The position numbers were made by a program, and so were the translations under genes. The notes beneath the pieces are model-generated. The model did no database searches and had not been told where the DNA came from. It was given only the letters and a program-made list of their open reading frames with translations. This document shows positions 33,301 to 45,300 of a DNA stretch of 64,000 bases, piece after piece; the first letter of the stretch is position 1; the number at the start of each line of letters is the position of its first letter. This DNA is from Bolinopsis microptera (lineage: Eukaryota; Ctenophora; Tentaculata; Lobata; Bolinopsidae): NCBI RefSeq assembly GCF_026151205.1, contig NC_087073.1:8967411-9031410 (forward strand). The letters run 5' to 3'.

Positions 33301-36300
33301 ACTGTGACGCTTGAAGGTACTTCCACCCGGGGTTTTAGATCCTACCGGGGTTTTACTGTCCGTCACTCCTTGTTAAGGTACAGTTAAGGCTATAAGAGAT
33401 TATCTTAGCTAACAGACATGGGGTTCATATGTAGTCAAACCCCCAATTGGGGGGGTTTGGCTGCATTATTCAGCACGTAGAATTGTGCTACAAAGATTTT
33501 ACTCAGAGAGTCCAAGAAGTGGCTTACTTAACACTTTGAAAGAGTAATATAGTTAGTTATAAAGTAAGAATAGAGTATTTAATGTAGCTAAAAAGATTAA
33601 TAAATAAAAGAAATATTAAGTATCTGTTGAGTAGGATAAGAAGTGGGCACATGGATTTCAGAACTTGATAAGCTCAAAAATCGGGTGGGATCTAAAAAAG
33701 AAACTCAGCGACTGAAATTTTGTGTGATACCTTGAACTCTTGCAGGAGTTTTTGGCTGTCTTGGTAGAGTTGATGGTTTCCCCAATTGAGAAAGATCTGA
33801 GGGGGTAAAACCGTGTACTGCAGATATAATGGTGCAGTAAAACACGCACCTCTCTTCGCTCTGAACCTCACTTTTGAATCATCTCTCTTTCTCTCTTTTC
33901 ACCCACACATCTCACTTGAAAGCCTTACTCACATGCTTCTAATCTCGACAAACTTGCGATCTCACAGTTTCAATAACCCACATTTACGATTTTTGGCATC
34001 GCTAGACGGAACATACCTGGAGTACTCTTGCTCATTGTAGGCTTTTTGGGAAGGGTAGCTGAGGATCCAGGAGCTAAGTTCTTCTTCGTCCGTTTCCTAA
34101 ATAAATTTCGGATCAGTAAAATCATCAAAAACCGTCAAACGTGGAGTCAACTAATTTGAGGATCCCCTAAATTCATCAACAAGAAATAAGAATAATACGA
34201 AAAATCGTAACTTACAAGGTATTAGTGGCACCAGCGCCGGGAGCTGCCGATTTTCCCATTTTGGTTTCTTGCAGCATCTTTTTCTTCGACGTATCAAACG
34301 TTTTCATCATACTGAAGAAGTACACGCGACCGTTATTAAACACTTCAAAGATGAAGTTTAATAATAATGAAAGATGCAGATGTAAATAAATATATTCAAT
34401 TCGGCAAGTAGTGCACGATGAATGCTGAACTGAAACATTTTAACTTACTTTTCAGCATTTTTGGGGAAAAATTCATTGTAGAGCCAGAATGTCCTTCTTG
34501 AAAATATCCTTGTATCTGAGTCTGCGTCATTAATTCCACTCTTGATGGTACCTTCTAATATTGACAAGTTTTTTGTGATGATATTGAGTTCCCATAGTTG
34601 GAAAATGAGTTCAATGTATTCGGCTGCCCGCTTCCGGCACATTGGACTCTTAGATTTCATCTGTTCGCAAATTATAGGCAACATCTTTGGATACTGAGTA
34701 CACTGAAATAAGGATCAGATAAGTGATAGAATATCAATGTACTAATTTAACTGAAAAATCTTAAATAAAGATTAAAGACTTATTTAAGAAAAAACTTGTT
34801 TTTTAAACTTACCGCGATAACACGTCGCAAACAAACATGAGCAGATAAATTCATAATCTTGACGTTGACTAAGAGCTGAGAGAATAAGGCCGTCAGTAAT
34901 TTTTCTCCACACGAGCCGAAATCGTTCCCCAATTCAGTTGACATGGCTCTGAAAATGGATAAATTATTGTTATTATTAATCGCTATTAATGCCGCCTTAA
35001 AAGTTTAAATGTGGGTACCCTGAAGTGAAGCTTATTTGATACACGTTTTAGTCTTACCAATCATTCAGCGGAATATGATCAATATTAGAAAATTACACAT
35101 CCCAAATCTTCATTGATTACACTTACGAGACGGTAACACAAGCTTCTCTGACCACTTGTGATCTCAAGTCTTTGACTGTTTTCTCGATGGCTCGTGACAT
35201 TCCAGTAATTGTTAATTTGAAACCCTTAAAGTGATCTACTCCGCAAAACATTACACCTCTGAGATCTCGCAGCTGAAAATTTGAAACTAGTTTAACTTAA
35301 TGAAGATAGTGTGCAAACTGCTAATTCTACAAACCGAGTTAATTCCATAGAATGATTTTAAACTAATTTGGTTATAGCTTTAAGTATGTACAATTGGGTT
35401 AATAACTTACGGCGACTATTCGCTTTTCCCAATCGTCAGAATTCTCCATGATATCGGCACATGCGTTACAAAAGTCTGCCAACTCTTTAGGAGACGATAT
35501 ATTAACAGTGTTGTAATCTTTGATGTACTCATCTAGATTTTCCTCAGTCAGAAGCCCGCTGTCGGCTACTACCAATCCACCTGGGGGGTTTTCATTAAAA
35601 AACCCAATAATAGGTAAGTTAAAGCAGGGTTTAAGGTGGCGCGGACAAAGGGAAAACAAGCGATCAATTCAAACGCCTAATTAACTGGATTGAAGCGGCT
35701 ATAAACCGCCACAATGAAAACTAAAATTGCGCGTTTTGTGTCGATGTGCCTCTTCAGATTGCTGGATACAAAGCTAGCGCAACAGATACGAAACAGCGCG
35801 CCGTACGTTTTCAGTAGGCAATTAAACGAATATTTTGTAAACCACAGCATCGACTATCTGAGAAACTTAAATAAGTCACCTATATTACATGCTAGGGAGC
35901 TTCGTAGTGAGTGATACAGTTTAAAATTGACAAGTGAAGCGAATGGTTTGTTTATTGTGCATGCTCATGAGTCGTTATACCACAGATAGCGAACGGTACT
36001 GGTTCATGTGTACTCGAACATCAGCGAGCATCTGTAAGTCTATACAGTATTGCATTGCGGTAGTATTGTTAAAAGTTGATGATAAGAAACGTATAACGAG
36101 TAAATAGCAAAGATCGATTATATAGTTTTAATTGTTTATAAAGTTTAACCGGTAAGCGGGATCTCGATCCGATCACGGACAATATAGTAACGCTATGATG
36201 TGCACATATCTATATGTTTCCGAAATTTCTCGAAAAGAAAATTCAAGTGATTATACGAATTGTGCCTATTTATTAAATCATCAACATGTATCTGTTGGAT

Positions 36301-39300
36301 CATAAGTTATAGCCAAATATGTAAAATTACACGATTTTGTATCGTAATCACCAAAATCTCGCATTTCTACGAATAGTGACTTTATTATATAATGAGTGAT
36401 ACTCAAGTCACTTCTTCAAAAACAGAAGTAAACACTGCTTACTAAGCCCACTTATACACGTACGTCTTAAAATCAATTCTTTACATTTAATGTTTTCAAC
36501 TGTATCATTGATATTGTCGCTTCTTAGCTTACACATAATTTTTCACCGTATACGACAAAATTTCATACATATTTTAATATCCAGGAAAACAGTTATAATA
36601 CAGTTTCACAACGACAACAACATATGCTCCATTTATTATCATAGATTAAATTATTTAACCGTCTCTTAGAACGTAATGTTCGATGTAGCGTATTCACTGG
36701 TGATCGAAAATATTCCACTAAATTTGTCACCACTGAAATCTAAGAAATTGCCTGCAGATCAAATTCTGTGAAAGTACAGTTTAAGTATATTGTTTGTGCG
36801 ACCTTCCCAAATCTTTCCAGATGTTACATAACAAAACTCGTTTTTATACTTATTGAATAGTATAACAAAACAGTACAGTAAGCATGTCAGCATTTCTGTC
36901 TAATTAGTGATAATATGTTAAACTTTACACTACATAATATTACAGGTCTAGTCTACACTCTACTATAGCATGTACATTGCACTGCCTACCTAGCTTTAGA
37001 CACGCATTATAATGCATGCTGCGCTTAGCAACCTAGAAAAGCAGTGTAACAGGCCACCAAAGATCTAATAAGGGCCCAATTGGCTACCATTTAGAGCTCC
37101 TGCTACTACAGGTAAAGTACACACAACTATACATTATATCTCTGTATCATGAAACAATGCCCATATTGTATTTGGTGAGATTCTTACGATGAATTGCGAT
37201 GTACTAATTGTATAGGCGTACCTGGATCTTTTTACAGCGGCTTCAATTACATATAGTCTATTTTTGTCACAATGCATCTCGCCTGATTATCACAAATCTG
37301 TACGTCGCTACTACAGATAATGTGAATAATATATGATTCAGCTGAAATGCGGCTGGTAATTCCGCCGTTATACACAGTTTATCGAGTTAGTTTGTCATGA
37401 CGCTCTCTCCAAGGCGGAATTAGAGCTAACTCCATTCATCCAGAAACCATTATGTAAATTTTAGATATCACATTGTTTCATGTTCTAAGACGACAATCCT
37501 AATCACGATCTTGGAGCATCCATTCGCATTCTAAGCCTAAATAATCGTATTTGAAAGTTTACAAGCTGCCCCGCTTTGCTGTGTAGCTGTTAGATAAGGT
37601 GACATATTACTAGAGGATTTGTGACGCCATGCCAGGCATGTTACTTCTTCTTACAATCTAACAAGTTTAAATTTAAGTTGAAATCTGTGATGGCGTGATG
37701 AAACAGGAGTCACAAACATATTTGAACCGAATTTGAGTAGCTAGAAATATTATGTAAAGCAATATAACTGGAGCCCAAACTTTAAATATGATTTTTCTAC
37801 AGAAGCAAATGATGTGATTACCGTTTAAGTTGTCAGCTGGAGAGATGGTGTGGAATGAACCTTATATGGGAAAGTTGTGTCAGTGACTTGGGAAATGATA
37901 AAATTTAAATCCGGACAAATACAAAGCAGTGAACTGTGGGTGAAAATGTGTATGATCAGCGGATGGAAAATGAATGATCAGGAAATTAAAATAAATTACA
38001 AAAGTAAATACCTTTAGCTTTGTGGCTGGAGGCACTCTTCTTGAGAGGCATGGCTCGTTTGTTGAGGGTTCCAGACGAGGTGCTCTTCGATATCTTGCCT
38101 CCACCTCGCTCGACAGTTTTAACCTTCTCCGGTTCACTATTCAATGACTACAGGGGAGGGAAGAGGGGTTAGTATTACAGCTCACTGTTCGATGACTACA
38201 GGGGAGGGAAGAGGGGTTAGTATTACAGCTCACTGTTCAATGATTAAAAAACGCCCCGGCCTGGAGGGAAGTTTAAAATTAATCCACGGAGAAGGGGCAC
38301 GTGTGGTCTGAAAGCCACTGGTATAAGTGTATAGTATAGAGTTTATGTAATACAAGTGTTGGGATATAAAGGGAGAGTAGTAAAGGTTAGCACCCTACAC
38401 CAGTATTCCTCCCGAGCTGATAACCACTCTCCGAGTGTACACTTGTACATCATCCCGAGTGTGTTATCATGTGTCTTGTAGGGTTTGTTGTGATATATTT
38501 AGACCTCATACAGAGAATTACGGCACGATGGCGATAAAATAGACTCCCCCCGCCCAGGGGACAGAACATTTTTGTTTTGACACGTGACATATCTTTACCA
38601 ATCAAATACACAATGATTGTTCTAACTTTTAAAAACAAGCCTACTTCATATTGAAGTTGTTGTTTGTAGATGAGTTAGTGGCTAAACGATTTCCTTGTTT
38701 CAGCAAATTTGAACTAACAAGTAATTCCTATTTAAATTACTATGAAACGCGGTAAATTGATGCCCATTAAACTGTAAAGTCGGTTATGGCATGTTTAACA
38801 AATGCACTGCAACTAACACCGCAGGAGTTTTTAAAAACTTTATTCAACAATAAACCACAAGTTTCTCTTCTCCAAAACACACAGACAATACATTACAAAG
38901 CTAATTGTAAACAACACATAAGAGAACAAAACAACGCACAGAAAAGAGAAGGTGCGTGACGTTACAGTAAACTGCTAATGCAGTGGATATGACACCTTAT
39001 ATACACCGTATCTTACAGAAGACTACCAGACGAACATATGTGGAGGTTATATTATATATATAGGTTATATAATATATTATATACCCTGCACCCTGACTAA
39101 CTGTGCAGCTGACATGTTAACTCTACATAGTGCTGAAAGCGTTACTGAATATCAGGGTATAAAACCGGGCTCAGAGTAAGGTAAAACATGTTAACAGTTT
39201 GTTGAGCTGTATAAGGTTGTAGGGCTGTATAATTGTAGGCGGTCTAGAGTGTGGACAGTCTTAACATCACTCAACTATGTGGTATTCACAGAACTAAGCT

Positions 39301-42300
39301 GTGAGAGAGTAGTTGACACCAGGGGTTACTTACTACTTAGGCTATCTTTGCGTTATTGGAATTAACATAATGTCAATTATTGGTATTGCTTTATCATTAT
39401 CATGGAACGAATTATTTGTCCATCAATCTTGATTGTTCCAATTGTTATTACAATCCTCTTGCATTGCATGTCAAGAAAATACTTTTTGGGATACTAGATC
39501 ACAACTTATTAACAACACCAGAAGTGTCTATTTTTTAGCAACCGTAAGTTATCTAAAGTATTTTTGGGGTGGAGTGAGAAAACCTTACATCAAAACATCT
39601 AAGGACAAAACGAATTTATGTTCCTCTCATTGGTTCTGGAAGGTTTAAACTGAAACCCATGATATGTGACTACGAAATTTCTTTATCCAGATCGATCGAA
39701 GATCAGTCCACCTTGAAACATGATCTTGCTCGTAATGAATTTATAAACAGCCGAAGTTTGAGGTTTCTTGGAAAATTGAAACGCTTTATAACTTACATTC
39801 GTTCTAGAACATTAGCATTATATTACATTATATTACATTACAGCTGAGTACGTATAACCTTAAGTTTCAACTATAAATATACATCCAATGGCAAGCCCAA
39901 ATATGTGCAGAATGTGTCAGGACATACTGAGAGCCTGAGCCGTGTGGAGGAATTACACATAAATCCATATAACAGTGTGAGCACAGAGCAGAACTATGCT
40001 GAGGAAGAGTTGGGAGAAAGCCATGCAGAGGAAGAACTAGAAGACAACTATGCAGAGAAAGGACGAAGATACACCATTCTGAAGAAGGACTAAGAGAGAA
40101 ATATGCAGAGAGAGAACACGCTCAAATACTAGCATGGTAGAAATGCTCACCCGGATATGTCCTCATCGATATATAAAGACCGGTTGAAAGTCTGGTCGAA
40201 AGTTCAAAACTGAAGTGGTTATAAATCTCCCTACATCGTGCAGTTAAGGTGTGTTTTGTGATTAGGAAGTTATTAAGACCACAAATCATAACAGACGATG
40301 CTAAATTTACACAAGTGACTACTCATGGAGATTTTAAACTAGTCGAATTTTAAGTTTCAACCAAACTTTCGATCAGCCGATTTTAACCGATGAGCACAGA
40401 GCAAGCATCCGGGTAGCCTGATTTGAACCGACACGAAGATCAAAGAAGTTGAAGAGAGACACGAGCCAGCGTACGCACTTACACAGCGAAATGAGAAAAT
40501 GTCAAATATTCGATGTACAGTTCTGACATAACGCTGTCAAATTTGTCAGTTTCCGGTGAGACTAAATTTGTGTCATATGTTAACTGAGAAACGTTAACTG
40601 AGAAACGGAGCTAAGAATATTACAGCTACGTAACATGAAGTAGAAATATCTCAGAACGAGGTCGGTATTGTGCCGTGTTGGTCCGTTCGTACAGAAATAG
40701 CGGCACCAACATTATTACACCATTTATTTCATTAGCTAATTTGCTTTTGTTCCGTAGAATAATACACAGGATGGGCCGAAATGACTGTACCCGTTTAAGC
40801 TATTGCTACACCACCAGTCACCACTACCAAAAGAACATTGAACACAAATAATTTCTATACGGCCGAAAGTTGGAAAATTCAACAACCCTGTAGTTCAGTG
40901 TACAGCACAGAAAACAAAATGCAGGTCAGAACCGGGGATTGACGATTGGATTTGTATTGGTAAAAGAACGTACAGTTAATGTTGACATAACATTGACAAT
41001 CTAATTGTGTACAGGGTTGCAGGGCGTGAATGTGCCAGTGTACTGAGTTGTGTCAAATGCTTGTTAGTATATGACCACTATTACGCAATCGCCAATCAGG
41101 AAGCGGCTGTGTTAAAACTTAGAAGTTGTAACCGAAACATCTGATCTAAGTCGACCCGGAATTTAAAAGAAATCACACTATAGATTGTTATAGAATGTGG
41201 CAAGAAGTAGCGATCAACACTTCAACAGACACTAGTGGCGGTAAATAGAATTAGGAACAACCGCAACTAAAACATTCTGTCTGGAAAATATCGCTAATTA
41301 TCACACGTTAAAGATCAAAATAGTACGCTTGCCAGAGCTTACATTAAGTTAGACCGAAATTCTACAGCTGGACAGTAATTTTATTTAATACTGTTTCATT
41401 ACGACAATTTAAAAACGAGTCAGTAATTATCAAACACAAAATATATTGTGGTTTATGTAAGAAATAGTGACGCAAAATGAACGGATGTACAAAAAATGAG
41501 AACGGACAGCTCATAGTTAATTGGTGGTTTGATAAAATTGTGCGTGTCTCAGTCTGCTTGGGAGTTGGGAGAATTAAACCATAACCACTATCCAATATGC
41601 ATTACACTGCGATTCCCCACCAATTACACTCTAATTAACTACCAATTACACACTAGTTAACTACCGATTACACTCTAATTAGCCGCTAATGAGACTAATC
41701 CAGTGACAAGGAATGCTAGTGGAAGAGGGAGCTATTGGATACCTCGTTATGGTGTCGCACGTAGGTTAAATGGGAAAAATAATGGCGAGACTGACGAATG
41801 ATTGATTGAAGGTTACTGTTATGTTAGTTGCATCCAAAATCACAGCATTTGAGACTTGACACCTGCATTGGGAGTAATGAGCACAAATACTGGAGATGAA
41901 TATTGTAAGATGAGACGATTATGACAGCCATCATGCTCAAAGGTGTCGATTATCAAAATTGAGAAAAGCTAATTTTAGAATAATATTGCGAAAGAAGGGG
42001 CAAGTAAGACACAACAGCAAGAAATATTTAATAACCGTAACATAAGAACATGAGGTGTATTTGCAGCTGCAAACAAGCGAACACATTATTAAGACGGAAC
42101 ATAACACGTCCCCATGACATAACAGCTGACAAGGCGTAATACTAGAAGTACAAAGGTTAAAGGAGACTAAGAACAGGGTATTTCAGGAGAACTGGCTAAA
42201 TAGCGTGCAGGTCATGCAAACAGCTACTGCAGGTGTAAAGTACAGGTCATCCAGGTCGACGGGAAAAACCCCGCCTGTATCACACGGGATAAGATGAGAT

Positions 42301-45300
42301 AAACTGATGTACAAATGTGGAGTACTATAGAGAGTACGTCAATTTAGAAGATCGGTCAGATCTAAAGGAACAGAGTGTGGTTTAGGATATTATATTACAG
42401 ATTCACAACTTTCTAACTTTTAAAGGTCATGTGATATCCAACCTGATCAGGTGATTTTGGCACTTTTAAACGTGAGTTTTACGCCGTGCCATATAATACC
42501 CTGTATATTACAGCGTTAAGCGAAAGTGGTTACAGTGAAAGGTAGGGGCTCTCTGGAGCGTGACTAAAACATTAGTAGATGTCATCTGGTAGCGTCTACA
42601 AACATGAAATAATTATCGGACCATCGCCAATAAGGGACTATAGAGTATAGGCGTATATAATGTAAGGGGAGGAGTTTGAGTGCTTAATGAGCTTGGCTTC
42701 TAGCCAATGATACTGGTCAATCACGGACTAACTACTACTATCTTAATTTATAATAATCAACTTAGAGCGTGAACTCTTTATTTATATGCGCATATATATT
42801 GATTTGAGACCAAATTCCAGCCGGCTCATGCTCTAGAGCCGGCTGGAATATATAAGATAACATCAGAGCTGATAACTCAAAATTCTTTATAATGCATATT
42901 ATTCATAATATTATGAAGCATTGATGTACAATAATATACTGTATAATTATTTAATATTCCGTGTACTATAACATTATTCTCTCACGTAACATAAGAGCTA
43001 AGTTAGGTAGCTGAGAATTTTAAGGTTTCTCAACTTACTTGACCAGCGTATCAGTCAAACCGTGATACTTTACTAACGTGTAGCTACGTGGGTGTCTGAT
43101 AACGGAATCTTAGGAATGCACGGAGAAGTACACATATCAGGACCACCCCTAGTATATTATAGGGAACTAAGTTTATAGTGTTAACGTTATTTTTAAAATT
43201 TAGAACTGGTCATTAGTACTGTATACTGGTCATTAGTACTGTATACCACTTGTCCTCTTACAGTGACGAATATGTGAAATTAAGTTATTTGTGAACATCA
43301 CACCGACCAGATCATGTCATATTAATAATATAAGCCACAGAAGCAATTAAACACCTTTGTCACAGCTAACCTTGTAATATGTAAACCATGTGTTCACTGC
43401 TCAGACGCATTAATTTGCGGCGGTTGCGAAATAGCATAATTTACCGAATAACTTCTGCATTTGTATGTGTAATTGTGCAATAAAATCAGGAAAGATGCGA
43501 AATCGCATAATCTATCAAAATTTGCTGCATCCGATAAGCTGATAAGCAGGTCTCTGCATAATTAATTAATAAAGAAATAATACGTTATATCGTGAACATG
43601 AAAGGACCATTAAGTAAACAGTGACACGACTGGCACGTGCACAACCTTCTAAACCATCCTGAAAATAACCATACAGGATACACACAGTACAACTTTACAT
43701 GTTAAAGGTAAGAAGGCACACACACAGACCTGAGGTAACTTTTCCTTGTTGGAGTAATGTTATTTAATAAACTTAAGCCCAGTACCTGGCCTGCAGGGTA
43801 ATTATAATATGGCTCCTCTCTCTCTCTCGAACAAGTTTCCACAATCGATAACACGTCCACAGTGCAAGTGGGTGTGTTCACTATGTTGCTACTTGTAGGG
43901 CTTCCTTACACCTGTATTTACTAGTTGCTGAATCTCAATGAAACCCGTGATTTCCATCAGAAGTTTATTAATAATCAGATCATATTCCGATTCCTCGCTG
44001 TATGAGTTTGGTTATAATCTTTCAAGACCTAGCAAAGTAACTTAAAATAAACGTTATTGTAAAATGGAAATGGTGCGCTGATTCCCCGAGTGCTCTACAA
44101 AGAACCGTATCAGCAGCTATGAGAACAACTATGCTATCAACAGAATGTTCCGCAAAATGTTTTTTGAACACGATTGGAAAGAATTAAAAATCGATCATCG
44201 TGCAACAAGTGGCACGAAACATGTCATTTTAAATTCTAAACGTATAATGTTGTTTAAAACGAATCATTCATCTAATTAGCTGGCTAAACAATGAACTTTA
44301 GTGCTATTTAACAATGATTGTAACATTTCGATACGGAAAGCTTGAACGGCAACGAGCCAACAACCATTCGAAGATAATATTTTTTTCACCGCTATCACAT
44401 TTTTAACCACTATTATCTGTAAAACGTACTCTCATTTTAAAACTCGAAAAAACAAAAATTCATAACAAAATAATACTGAGCACGAGGAATCAAAGAAGCT
44501 AGTTTAAAAGTCTTGAATAGAAAGTCAGTCACGTTCGTAAACATCATTACTTAAGAGCTTTTTAAAGCCTCATGTAATATCACAGGATACATGTTCACTT
44601 GATTTATAACTTTCTTTGTAGTTTGTTCCCACCAATATTTACACTTTACAGGGCTACAATCCTACATCCTGGCTACTGCACTATACCCTGGCTACTGCAC
44701 TATACCCTGGCTACTGCACTATACCCTGGCTACTGCACTATACCCTGGCTACTGCACTATACCCTGGCTACTGCACTATACCCTGGCTACTGCACTATAC
44801 CCTGGCTACTGCACTATACCCTGGCTACTGCACTATACCCTGGCTACTGCACTATACCCTGGCTACTGCACTATACCCTGGCTACTGCACTATACCCTGG
44901 CTACTGCACTATACCCTGGCTACTGTACTATACCCTGGCTACTGCACTATACCCTGGCTACTGCACTATACCCTGGCTACTGCACTATACCCTGGCTACT
45001 GCACTATACCCTGGCTACTGCACTATACCCTGGCTACTGTACTATACCCTGGCTACTGCACTATACCCTGGCTACTGCACTATACCCGGCCCTGGCTACT
45101 GTACTATACCCTGGCTACTGTACTATACCCTGGCTACTGTACTATACCCTGGCTACTGCACTATACCCTGGCTACTGCACTATACCCTGGCTACTGCACT
45201 ATACCCTGGCTACTGCACTATACCCTGGCTACTGCACTATACCCTGGCTACTGTACTATACCCTGGCTACTGCACTATACCCTGGCTACTGCACTATACC

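Larger units (their letters stand above)
25374..34096 (-). other. CLASP linker exons 13-30: expanded Ser/Arg-rich, SxIP-bearing region
   Basis: About 1,030 residues, against about 250-300 in human CLASP1. From exon 16 to exon 28 every exon begins and ends in phase 1. In order it contains STLPRQPKTP, EKTSIPRLF, TTNIPSK and STSNIPS (three S/TxIP-type EB1-binding motifs, exons 16-18), acidic microexons, and VVKSKSTVLSPSLSRD. Next come seven SGDAxxR repeats (exon 21), four or five RSRT-x-I-x3-(D/E)-V-x2-A motifs (exons 23-27), and an RS/RE-rich block with SSRE repeats (exon 26, 27,912-28,580). In vertebrates this part carries microtubule-lattice binding and GSK3-regulated EB binding. Confidence 0.85.

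Noticed and set aside
33731..33796. Frame reading LNWGNHQLYQDSQKLLQEF that looks like the end of TOG2
   Set aside because: That frame does not join its neighbours; the phase 1-1 frame (STLPRQPKTPARVQ) does, and the TOG2 end is already supplied by the exon at 34,216-34,311.
39905..40093. Acidic 62-codon ORF with AEEEL-like repeats
   Set aside because: It arises from a short imperfect tandem repeat in the intron; no start or splice context was supported.
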